Positions 1 through 5,896 of a DNA stretch of 17,025 nucleotides are shown one piece after another. Numbering within the stretch: position 1 is the stretch's first letter; every line of letters starts with the position of its first letter. The translations under genes were made by a program, and so were the position numbers. Source of the DNA: CAZGTQ01 sp964528575 (lineage in GTDB: Bacteria > Planctomycetota > UBA1135 > GCA-002686595); the NCBI GenBank assembly GCA_964528575.1, contig CAZGTQ010000266.1, forward strand, positions 1 through 17,025, written 5' to 3'. The notes beneath the pieces are model-generated. The model saw only the letters and a list, made by a program, of their open reading frames with translations. It was not told the origin of the DNA and did not search any database.

Positions 1-982
1 CCTTCTTCTTCGCCTTCTCGGCCTTCTTCTTCTTCTCCTCGTCGGCTTTGCGCGCCGCGTGGAGCGACTCGGCGAGCGTCGCGAGGTCCTCGTCGGTGAG
101 GTGCGTGCGCACGCCGCGCAGGAGCTCGACGAACGCCGCGACCTCGGGCTCGGTGTAGGGGTAACCGAGGTTGCCGATCTTCTCGACGTCGCTCGTCGCC
201 TTCGCGTGGCCGTACTGGTCGAGGACGGCGAACCAGGGGATGCCGCCCTCCTCGTTCGCGCGGAACTCGTTCATCAGGGCCGCGCCGCCCAGGTCGCGCT
301 CGATGTCGACGTGCAGGACGACGAAGTCCTTCGCGAGCAGCGCCTCGATCGCCGGGTCGTGCGTCCAGTCCTCGAGGTGGTGGCACCAGACGCACGAGGG
401 CGCGCCGAACGTGACGAAGGCCTTGCGGCCGTGCTCCTGGGCGGCCAGGAGCGTCTCCTCGAGCCGCTTCTCGGCCTTCCACGGCTTCGCGACGTGCTCC
501 TTCAGGAACGCGAGCACCTTCGCGCGGTCGTGGTGCGGATTGCCCGGCTCGTGGATCGAGAACGGCTGGCTCTCCTGGTTGACGACGACCTTGCCGTCGG
601 AGTCGAGGATCGTGATGTACGGGATGCCGTACGTCAGCACCTCGGAGCCGTACGCGCGCACGAGGTCGAGGTTCTTGTTCCACTCGCCGATGTCGACGTG
701 GACGACCTCGTACTCGTACTGGATGAGCTTCGCGATCTCGGCGTCGTTCCTGAACAGACCGTCCAGGAGGCGGCACCAGGGTCAGTGATTGCTCCCCCAG
801 GTGACGATGACGCGCTTGTTCTTGTACCACGCGCGGGTGAGCGCGTTGGTGAGGTCGGCCCAGGCGCTGGCTTCCTCGTCGTAGACCTGCCTGCGCTCGT
901 CGTCGGCGCGCGCGTCGGAGGGCAGGTGCGCCGGCTCGGCGAGCGCGGCTCCGGCGAGGATCAGGATCGGAAGGATCGTCAT
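1..982 (-). CDS. Tandem thioredoxin-domain selenoprotein, UxxC in domain 1 (3' end outside window)
   Basis: Probable thiol/selenol oxidoreductase of the envelope. Starting from ATG at 982 (GGAG six bases upstream), the frame is open to position 1 except for one TGA at 784-782, codon 67. Read as selenocysteine it gives 327 residues plus a missing C-terminus. Residues 1-15 are hydrophobic and end in ALA, a likely signal peptide although it lacks a basic N-region. Domain 1 has WGSNH-U67-P-W-C70 and the thioredoxin cis-Pro (GIP, P121). Domain 2 repeats the fold with C197-V-W-C200 and GIP at P249. The U67/C197 and P121/P249 offsets are 130 and 128 residues, so the TGA sits where the sister domain has its nucleophilic Cys. 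The sequence ends in a Lys/Glu-rich tail. Codon use stays normal after the TGA. The alternative, a nonsense mutation, is disfavoured by the hairpin just downstream and by the neighbouring AhpD-like gene with the same feature. Confidence 0.85.
749..784 (-). promoter_or_regulatory. Candidate bacterial SECIS hairpin of the thioredoxin-like gene
   Basis: This lies on the minus strand inside the coding sequence. The TGA is at 784-782, followed by 21 nt and then the loop GGTCT (760-756). The arms TCCTGGAC (768-761) and GTTCAGGA (755-748) pair over 8 bp with one G-U pair. A short stem capped by a GGUCU-type loop about 16-37 nt after the UGA is the usual form of a SelB-binding bacterial SECIS, as in E. 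coli fdhF (recalled). The loop is identical to that after the TGA at 1372. Confidence 0.75.
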
Positions 983-1125
983 GAGGAGCTCCGCGGTACT
1001 GCGAAGGCCGTGCGTCGGGGGAGCGCGAGCCGCAGCTTAGCTGCTAGCCCCGGACCCGGGGCCGAGCTACCGCGGTCCCGGTCGCGGCGCTCGATCCAGA
1101 GCGCGCGCGGCGGCAGGATGGGGGC
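983..1125. promoter_or_regulatory. Shared divergent promoter region of the two selenoprotein genes
   Basis: These 143 bp separate the two divergent starts. They hold two adjacent inverted repeats: GCAGC-TTA-GCTGC (1032-1044) and GCCCCGG-AC-CCGGGGC (1047-1062). These are candidate operators for co-regulating both genes. I see no convincing -35/-10 pair on either strand. AGGA at 1115-1118 is the likely ribosome binding site of the plus-strand gene. Confidence 0.4.
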
Positions 1126-1692
1126 GTGGCGTGGATCGAGACGATCGGGCCGGGCGAGGCGGAGGGGGAGCTCGCCGCGCTCTACCGCCGCTGCGCCGAT
1201 CCCGAGACGGGGGCGGTCGACAACGTGATGACCGTCCACGCGCTCCATCCGCAGGGGCTCGCGGCGCACCTGGCGGTCTACCGGGCAGCGATGCGCGGCT
1301 CGCGGGGGCTGCCGAAGGTCGACCGCGAGCTCGTCGCGGTCGTCGTCAGCCAGCTCAACGGCTGCCGCTACTGAACCGCCCACCACCGGCGCGGTCTGCG
1401 CCGGCTGCTCGGCGACGACGCGCTCGAGGAGCGGATCGCGCGCGACTGGCGCAGCGCGGGTCTCGACGAGCGCCGGGCGGCGATCCTCGCGTACGCCGAA
1501 AAGCTGACGGTGAGCCCGGCGGCGATCGAGCGCGCGGACGTCGTCGCGCTGCGGGCGGCGGGGCTGGCGGACGCGGACGTGCTGGCGCTGGCCGAGGTCG
1601 TCGCGTACTACGCGTACGCCAACCGGATCGTCGACGGGCTGGGGGTCGAGCTCGAGGCGCCCGCGCGGCCGAGCGACGGGCCGCGCGCCTAG
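1126..1692 (+). CDS. AhpD-like / peroxidase-related selenoprotein, CxxU
   Basis: Carboxymuconolactone-decarboxylase-fold protein of the AhpD/peroxidase-related type, expected to reduce peroxides in the cytoplasm. The start is GTG at 1126 with AGGA 7 nt upstream. Codon 83 (1372-1374) is TGA, and the same frame continues to TAG at 1690, giving 188 residues, a normal length for the family. The active site reads E68-x11-C80-R-Y-U83-T-A-H-H87. E-to-C is 12, C-to-U is 3 and U-to-H is 4 residues, the same spacing as E118/C130/C133/H137 of M. tuberculosis AhpD (recalled). The TGA therefore replaces the second, peroxide-reacting cysteine. Family-like sequence continues after it (DERRAAILAYAEKL, then a C-terminal VVAYYAYANRIVDGLGVE). 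No signal peptide is seen. A TGC-to-TGA mutation is possible but unlikely given the strong SECIS-like hairpin. Confidence 0.88.
1372..1404 (+). promoter_or_regulatory. Candidate bacterial SECIS hairpin of the AhpD-like gene
   Basis: The TGA at 1372-1374 is followed by exactly 18 nt and then the apical loop GGTCT (1393-1397). The loop is closed by a perfect 7-bp stem, CCGGCGC (1386-1392) with GCGCCGG (1398-1404). From memory, E. coli fdhF also has 18 nt between its UGA and a GGUCU loop. A weak lower stem, CGCC (1377-1380) with GGCG (1411-1414), is possible. The hairpin lies inside the coding frame, as expected for a bacterial SECIS. Confidence 0.82.
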
Positions 1693-1848
1693 CTCGGCTT
1701 CCGCAGCTCGCGCGAGTTCGGCCCCGAGACGGTGGCCGGGTGGCCGCGTGTCGCCGCCGCCCTCGTGCTCCGATGTAGTGCCAACCCGCGGACGTAAGTC
1801 CTTGTCAGAGCTCGACTCGACCCTCTGAGCTGCGGAAGCTCGGCTAGG
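1688..1848. repeat. 161-bp segment bounded by an imperfect 22-bp inverted repeat
   Basis: The left arm (1688-1709) and the reverse complement of the right arm (1827-1848) match at 19 of 22 positions, including a perfect 13-bp core GCTTCCGCAGCTC / GAGCTGCGGAAGC. The stop codons of the two convergent genes (TAG at 1690-1692; TAG on the minus strand at 1846-1844) lie inside the arms. The interior is less GC-rich and contains a small palindrome, GGAC-GTAA-GTCC. It could be a bidirectional transcript-end structure or a small mobile-element remnant. No transposase is present. Confidence 0.5.
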
Positions 1849-2617
1849 CCGGGCCCAGGATGCGGCGGGCCTGTTCGGCGGGGTCGCCCGAGCGGGTGAC
1901 CGCTTGGAAGACGGTCTCGAGCGGGTCGTCGCGGCCGGCCTGGGCGCGCAGCTCGGCCATGCTGCCGAGCGCGACGAGGCGGCCGTGGTCGAGGATCGCC
2001 ATGCGGTCGCAGACGCGCTCGACGACGTCGAGCAGGTGCGAGCTGTAGATCACGGCGCGGCCGCGGTCGGCCCAGCCGCGCAGGCAGGCCTTCACCACGG
2101 CCGTCGTCGGCGCGTCCAGGCCCGAGAGCGGCTCGTCGAGGACGAGCAGCGGCGGCGTCGTCAGCAGCGCGCAGGCGAGCGCCGCCTTCTGGCGCATGCC
2201 GCGCGAGAACTCGCCGATCGGGGTGTCGGCGCGGTCGGCGAGGCCGAACGCGTCGAGCAGGCGCTCGCTCTCGCGCGCGAGGTCGGCGTCGTCCATGCCG
2301 TGCAGGTGGCCGACCAGCGCGAGGTGCTGGCGCGCGCTCAGGCCGGCGTAGAGCGGCGCTCCGTCCGGCACGAACGCGAGCGCGCGGCGCGCCTCCAACG
2401 GCTCGCTCGCCAGCGAATGGCCCGCGACCTCGGCCTGGCCCTCGGTCGGTTGGAGCAGCCCGCAGAGGATCGAGAGCGCGGTGGTCTTGCCCGCGCCGTT
2501 CGGTCCCAACAGGCCGAGGACTTCCCCGGGACGCACCTCCAAGTTCAGCGCGTCGAGGGCGACGAGCTGGCCGTACCGGTGCGTCACGCCGCGGAAGGCG
2601 GCGACGGGCTCGGCCAC
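1844..2617 (-). CDS. ABC transporter ATP-binding protein (ABC-2/NatA-EcsA-like)
   Basis: Cytoplasmic ATPase subunit of 257 residues, the usual size. The start is GTG at 2617, three bases after the stop of the preceding gene. Walker A is GPNGAGKTT (38-46), the signature is the variant FSRGMRQK (137-144), Walker B and D-loop are LLVLDEPLSGLD (157-168), and the switch His is H194 in SSHLL. The Q-loop reads VPDGAPLY instead of a Gln, a variant I associate with ABC-2-type exporters such as EcsA/NatA. The substrate cannot be told. No membrane permease gene follows: the next gene converges from the other strand. A partner must therefore lie elsewhere, unless the doubtful two-helix frame at 3421-3739 is a remnant of one. 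It is almost certainly co-transcribed with the radical-SAM-like gene. Confidence 0.92.
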   Translation of the reverse strand: MAEPVAAFRGVTHRYGQLVALDALNLEVRPGEVLGLLGPNGAGKTTALSILCGLLQPTEGQAEVAGHSLASEPLEARRALAFVPDGAPLYAGLSARQHLALVGHLHGMDDADLARESERLLDAFGLADRADTPIGEFSRGMRQKAALACALLTTPPLLVLDEPLSGLDAPTTAVVKACLRGWADRGRAVIYSSHLLDVVERVCDRMAILDHGRLVALGSMAELRAQAGRDDPLETVFQAVTRSGDPAEQARRILGPA

Positions 2618-2619
2618 GC

Positions 2620-3330
2620 CTATTCGGCTTCCTCGACGATCTCGACGCGCATGCCCGTCTTCTCTGCGACGAGGTCTGCGATCGCCTTCAGCCGCGTCCT
2701 CGGGACGGGCCGCCTCTGCTTGCCCTCGTGCGTGGTCGCTTTGGGCGGCGTGGTGATGGTGACGGCCGACGGCTTGGCCTTCGACACGTTGCGGATCCAC
2801 GCGCGCAGCTCGGAGTCGGTCGAGTTGTCGACCGAGCCGCGCTGGAAGCGCGCCTCGAGGACCCAGTGCGAGTGCTCGACGCGCGAGAGGTTGGCGACCG
2901 CCTGCTTGAGCGCGCTGGGGCTCTCGCCGGTGAGCGCGCCGTGGCACTTCTGCGTGCCCGACGAGAAGCGCACGACCGGGCGGTCGTAGCTCGACAGAGC
3001 GTGGCGCACCTGGGCGTCCGAGAGGTAGCTCGGCTCCGTCTCGACGACCATCTTGGCGCGCGGGAACCACTTGTCGGACAGCTCGCGCAGGTTCTCGCTG
3101 ATCTGCCGGAAGTCGGGGTGCGACGCCGGATCGCTCTCGCCGCCGATGACCGCGATCGTCTCGAGCTTCTGCCCGGCCTTCGACAGCTCGATCATGCGCC
3201 GCGCCGCCGTCGTGACGACGAGCGCCTGGCTGCACAGCCGGCCGCCGGGCGTGAACAGAGTCGGGCGGATCTCGAGGCTGGTCCCGTGCCTCGGGTGCTT
3301 CTTGGGACCTCGGATGATGTCGTCTTCCAC
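2620..3330 (-). CDS. Radical-SAM-fold protein lacking an intact CxxxCxxC cluster motif
   Basis: Predicted 236-residue cytoplasmic protein. The layout resembles radical SAM proteins of the COG0731 (wyosine-synthase-like) type: an N-terminal IIRGPKKHPRHGTSLEIRP, a GGE motif at 63-65 followed by DPASHPDF, a helix-rich middle, and TITTPPKAT near 191-200 before a C-terminal PRTRLKAIADLV helix. At the expected cluster motif only the first Cys remains: C33-S-Q-A-L37-V-V-T40, so Leu and Thr replace two ligands. It probably does not bind the usual 4Fe-4S cluster and may be a binding or regulatory paralogue. The start is GTG at 3330, where the family-like sequence begins; no good Shine-Dalgarno is seen. 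An in-frame ATG at 3423 is the alternative. The ABC gene starts 3 nt downstream, implying one transcript. The family assignment comes from pattern memory only. Confidence 0.75.
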   Translation of the reverse strand: MEDDIIRGPKKHPRHGTSLEIRPTLFTPGGRLCSQALVVTTAARRMIELSKAGQKLETIAVIGGESDPASHPDFRQISENLRELSDKWFPRAKMVVETEPSYLSDAQVRHALSSYDRPVVRFSSGTQKCHGALTGESPSALKQAVANLSRVEHSHWVLEARFQRGSVDNSTDSELRAWIRNVSKAKPSAVTITTPPKATTHEGKQRRPVPRTRLKAIADLVAEKTGMRVEIVEEAE

Positions 3331-3420
3331 GGCGGTACCGAAAGGTCGCGGCGGGGCTCGCGCCTCCGCCTGCCGGAGCGCGCGTCGGAGCCTGAAGGTC
3401 CGACGACGGCCGCCCAAAGT

Positions 3421-3739
3421 CATCCGAATATACGTCTCTCCCAGCGAGACGCGAGGGTGCGCCTGCCGAAGCTGCAGTCGAGGCGCCGATCGCCGGCCGT
3501 AGCGCCGCCGCCAGGAGCGCTGCTCCCGCCGCGCTCCGCAGCGGGTGCAGAGCCACCATCCGCAGCCAGCGCAGGGCCCAGGGCTCGCCCAGACGCGGCT
3601 CGATCGCGGTGTCGACGGCAAGCGCGATCCCCGAGAACAGCGCTCCCAGGGCTGCCGCGAGCCCCCAGCGCAGGCGCAGTCCCGCCGAATCGTGGGAATC
3701 GGCTGGCAGCGGCGTGTCCGGGCCGGGAAGCGTCGGCAT
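3421..3739 (-). pseudogene. Doubtful or decayed small membrane-protein reading frame
   Basis: From ATG at 3739 the minus strand reads MPTLPGPDTPLPADSHDSAG, then two hydrophobic stretches (WGLAAALGALFSGIALAV and LRSAAGAALLAAALRPAI) joined by a charged loop, the pattern of a small two-helix membrane protein. G/C third-position bias is good to about 3480 and then fades. This frame has no stop of its own: it stays open through the radical-SAM-like gene as out-of-frame shadow and then coincides with the ABC ATPase frame. The right-hand limit given here is where coding character ends, not a stop codon. It could be a chance frame, a gene remnant, or a gene broken by a frameshift. Confidence 0.3.
3427..3432 (-). 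promoter_or_regulatory. Possible -10 element before the radical-SAM-like gene
   Basis: TATATT on the minus strand is a conspicuous AT-rich hexamer in very GC-rich DNA, about 95 bp before the GTG at 3330. No recognisable -35 box stands at 16-18 nt spacing, so the call is weak. Confidence 0.25.
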
Positions 3740-4049
3740 GCATCGAGGACCGGTGGGGCGACGGACGGTGGCGGCGGAGGCGCGAAAGTGTCGTGTAAGT
3801 CGATGCGACATCCGTGGCGCGGCAGGCGGCCGTCCCGGCGCTCGGCGGTCGGCCTGGCTGCGCGCCCCTCGAGGCCCGCTCGACGGCGTGCGCGCGAGCG
3901 CGCTCGACGCGGCCCACCACCCCCACCCTCCGCCCTGCGGACCGGGCGCGGACGGCATCGGTTGCGCTCGAATCGTCTCGAACCGCGCGGCATGCGGGCA
4001 CCTCTCGGACCCGTGCGCGGGACCCGCCGCAGCGGGCTTCCGGCGCGGC

Positions 4050-4079
4050 TTGACACCGCTCTCCGGGCGCTCCTACACT
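4050..4079 (+). promoter_or_regulatory. Sigma-70-type promoter of the nuo operon
   Basis: A perfect -35 TTGACA (4050-4055), an 18-nt spacer and a -10 TACACT (4074-4079, four of six consensus bases) predict transcription starting near 4086. That gives a leader of about 206 nt before nuoA. It is the best promoter match in the window and the only one in front of the eleven-gene operon. Confidence 0.7.
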
Positions 4080-4140
4080 CCGCGCGCCTTTCGCGGCGCG
4101 AGGGGGCCGCCAGAGCGCCGGAATGCGCGCGCATCGGGAT

Positions 4141-4159
4141 CGGGAACGCGCCGTTCCCG
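4141..4159 (+). promoter_or_regulatory. Perfect hairpin/operator in the nuo leader
   Basis: CGGGAACG-CGC-CGTTCCCG is an 8-bp perfect inverted repeat with a 3-nt centre, about 55 nt after the predicted start and 130 nt before nuoA. It could be an mRNA hairpin controlling expression or a palindromic site for a dimeric regulator. No U-run follows, so it is not a simple terminator. Confidence 0.45.
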
Positions 4160-4291
4160 GCCCGTGGTCACGCTCTCTCGGCCCCCGTCCCAGCCCCTCT
4201 CGCCCTCGCGCACGCTCCGCGGCCCGGTCCAGCTTCGACGCTGGTGCCGGCGTCGTTCGCGCCGCTTCACCGCGGCGGCCTCCTCGGCCCC

Positions 4292-4816
4292 ATGCACTTC
4301 GACTACCTGAACATCCTGCTCTTCGCCGCGGTCGGGCTCGTGTTCGTGTTCGCGAACCTGATCGTCGCGTCGGTGCTGCGGCCCAAGCGCAAGACCGACC
4401 AGGGGCTCGAGACGTACGAGTGCGGCGAGCTGCCGATCGGCGACGCCTGGGTCAACTTCGACATCCGCTACTACACGGTGGCGCTGGTCTACGTGATCTT
4501 CGCCGTCGAGATCGCCTTCCTCTTCCCGTGGGCGATCGTGCTGGGCCGCGCGCTGGACGGAGCGCACGGCATCGGGCTGTTCGCCCTGGTCGAAGGCGTG
4601 ATCTTCATCGCGGTGCTCTTCGCCGGCTTGGCCTACGTGTGGGTGAAGGGCGACCTCGACTGGGTCCTGTCCTTCGAAGCGCGAGCCTACGCCCCCCCGG
4701 AGCGGCCGTCGCGCCCGCTGCCCTCGGTCGAGGAGATCGAGCAGCAGCAGGCGCTCGCCGCGCACGCCGAGAAGCACTCCGAGAAGAGCGACGACGGCGA
4801 CGAGGCGGCCGCCTAG
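4292..4816 (+). CDS. nuoA: NADH-quinone oxidoreductase subunit A
   Basis: Small membrane subunit at the junction of the complex I membrane arm and the Q-module. The 174 residues show three transmembrane helices (about 5-27, 62-86, 95-117). The family signature covers YECGELPIGDAWVNFDIRYY and continues to the FLFPWA segment. The conserved Cys lies in the loop that closes over the quinone cavity. The start ATG at 4292 is where the family sequence begins; the sequence before it is pyrimidine-rich and has no clear Shine-Dalgarno. After the family core there is an extra acidic, Gln-rich tail of about 45 residues (PPERPSRPLPSVEEIEQQQ and onward), probably cytoplasmic and longer than in E. coli. First gene of the operon, under the promoter at 4050. 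Confidence 0.96.
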   Translation: MHFDYLNILLFAAVGLVFVFANLIVASVLRPKRKTDQGLETYECGELPIGDAWVNFDIRYYTVALVYVIFAVEIAFLFPWAIVLGRALDGAHGIGLFALVEGVIFIAVLFAGLAYVWVKGDLDWVLSFEARAYAPPERPSRPLPSVEEIEQQQALAAHAEKHSEKSDDGDEAAA

Positions 4817-4836
4817 AGCCGCGCGCCAGAGCTGCG

Positions 4837-4846
4837 CCCCCCCCCC
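4837..4846 (+). repeat. Run of ten C in the nuoA-nuoB spacer
   Basis: A mononucleotide tract of ten C lies 20 nt after the nuoA stop and 26 nt before the nuoB start. Such a tract is prone to slippage. Being between genes, a length change would alter spacing or leader structure rather than reading frame. Confidence 0.9.
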
Positions 4847-4872
4847 GAACGCCGACGCCGAAGGAACGAACG

Positions 4873-5373
4873 ATGGGACTCCTGGAGAACCAATTCGAGG
4901 AGAACGTCCTCACCACGAAGGTCGACTGGCTCCTCAACTGGTGCCGTCTGTCGAGCATCTGGCCGATGACGTTCGGCCTCGCCTGCTGCGCCATCGAGAT
5001 GATGGCGGTCGGCTGCGCGCACCACGACATCGACCGCTTCGGAGCGGGAGCGTTCCGCGCGACGCCGCGTCAGGCGGACCTGATGATCGTGGCGGGCACG
5101 GTCAACTTCAAGATGGCCGAGCGCATCAAGCGGCTCTACGACCAGATGCCCTCGCCGAAGTACGTCATCGCGATGGGCGCGTGCGCGACCGGCGGCGGCC
5201 CCTACTACAAGTACGGCTACACCGTCGTGAAGGGCGTCGACCGCGTCGTGCCCGTCGACGTGTACATCGCGGGCTGCCCGCCGCGTCCCGAAGCGCTGCT
5301 CGAGGGCCTGATGAAGCTGCAGGAGAAGATCCGCAACACCTCCGTCCTGCGGCGCCCGGCGCGGACCGCGTGA
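4873..5373 (+). CDS. nuoB: NADH-quinone oxidoreductase subunit B (cluster N2)
   Basis: Q-module subunit holding the terminal 4Fe-4S cluster N2, which passes electrons to quinone. It has 166 residues. The four ligands are visible: the tandem pair C38-C39 in GLACCAIEMM, C104 in GACATGGG and C135 in AGCPPRPE. The start ATG at 4873 is preceded by AAGGAA with a 6-nt spacer. The stop overlaps the nuoC start (TGATG), so the two are translationally coupled. Length and motifs are typical of the family. Confidence 0.98.
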   Translation: MGLLENQFEENVLTTKVDWLLNWCRLSSIWPMTFGLACCAIEMMAVGCAHHDIDRFGAGAFRATPRQADLMIVAGTVNFKMAERIKRLYDQMPSPKYVIAMGACATGGGPYYKYGYTVVKGVDRVVPVDVYIAGCPPRPEALLEGLMKLQEKIRNTSVLRRPARTA

Positions 5374-5891
5374 TGGATTTCCACGGCATCTGCGACCGGC
5401 TGCGCGCGATCGGCGCGCCCGGCCTCGTGAGCCTCGACGAGCCGCGCAAGCCGAACCCCGACGACAAGGACGATGCGGGGCGCGCCGGCCTGCCGTTCGT
5501 GCTCGCCGACCCCGAGCACGTCATCGAGCTCCTGTTCTCCTGCCGCGACGACGAGCGGCTGCGCTTCGAGCAGCTCATCGACCTCAGCGCGACCGATCCG
5601 TCGAAGGACGACGAGTCGCTGTGGGTCGGCTACGAGCTGCTCTCCGTCGCCCGCAAGCACCGGCTCACGATCAAGTGCATCGTGCCGAAGAGCGATCCGC
5701 GCATCGCGTCGGCGACCGCGGTGTACAACGCGGCGCGCTGGCACGAGCGCGAGTGCGCCGAGATGTTCGGGATCACGTTCGTCGGCCACCCCGATCCGCG
5801 GCACATCCTGCTGCCCGACGACTGGGTCGGCTACCCGATGCGCAAGGACTACGAGTTCCCGACCGAGTACCACGGGATCTCCTGCGTGTGA
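5373..5891 (+). CDS. nuoC: NADH-quinone oxidoreductase subunit C
   Basis: Peripheral Q-module subunit (30-kDa type) that packs against NuoD. It has 172 residues. The hallmark C-terminal block is present: WHERECAEMFGITFVGHPD and then RHILLPDDWVGYPMRKDY. It is a separate gene, not fused to nuoD as in E. coli. The ATG shares bases with the nuoB stop. The N-terminal part contains a short polar segment (about 25-40, rich in Asp, Lys, Pro) that looks like a loop. Confidence 0.97.
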   Translation: MDFHGICDRLRAIGAPGLVSLDEPRKPNPDDKDDAGRAGLPFVLADPEHVIELLFSCRDDERLRFEQLIDLSATDPSKDDESLWVGYELLSVARKHRLTIKCIVPKSDPRIASATAVYNAARWHERECAEMFGITFVGHPDPRHILLPDDWVGYPMRKDYEFPTEYHGISCV

Positions 5892-5896
5892 GCCAG

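Larger units (their letters stand above)
3740..4291. other. Intergenic region before the nuo operon
   Basis: I see no convincing gene in these 552 bp. The open frames on both strands are rich in Arg, Pro and Ala and lack coding character. The region holds a weak inverted repeat TGTCG/CGACA around 3788-3811, the nuo promoter at 4050-4079, and a perfect hairpin at 4141-4159 in the predicted leader. The last 100 bp before nuoA are pyrimidine-rich. Confidence 0.6.

Noticed and set aside
782..982. A separate 66-residue secreted peptide ending at TGA 782
   Set aside because: The frame continues past the TGA into clear thioredoxin sequence, the TGA occupies a catalytic Cys position, and a SECIS-like hairpin follows. 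A short peptide is the less likely reading.
59..1228. Long plus-strand frame opposite the thioredoxin-like gene
   Set aside because: Its composition (Arg, Val, Asp, Leu rich) is the mirror of the minus-strand gene; no motif is recognisable.
1510..1692. A separate 60-residue gene downstream of an 82-residue one
   Set aside because: Both are in the same frame and together form one complete AhpD-like protein interrupted only by the TGA at 1372.
1844..3958. A single 704-residue fusion of a membrane segment and the ABC ATPase
   Set aside because: The middle third is Arg/Pro/Ala-rich shadow of the radical-SAM-like gene in another frame. Only the ABC part from 2617 has family sequence.
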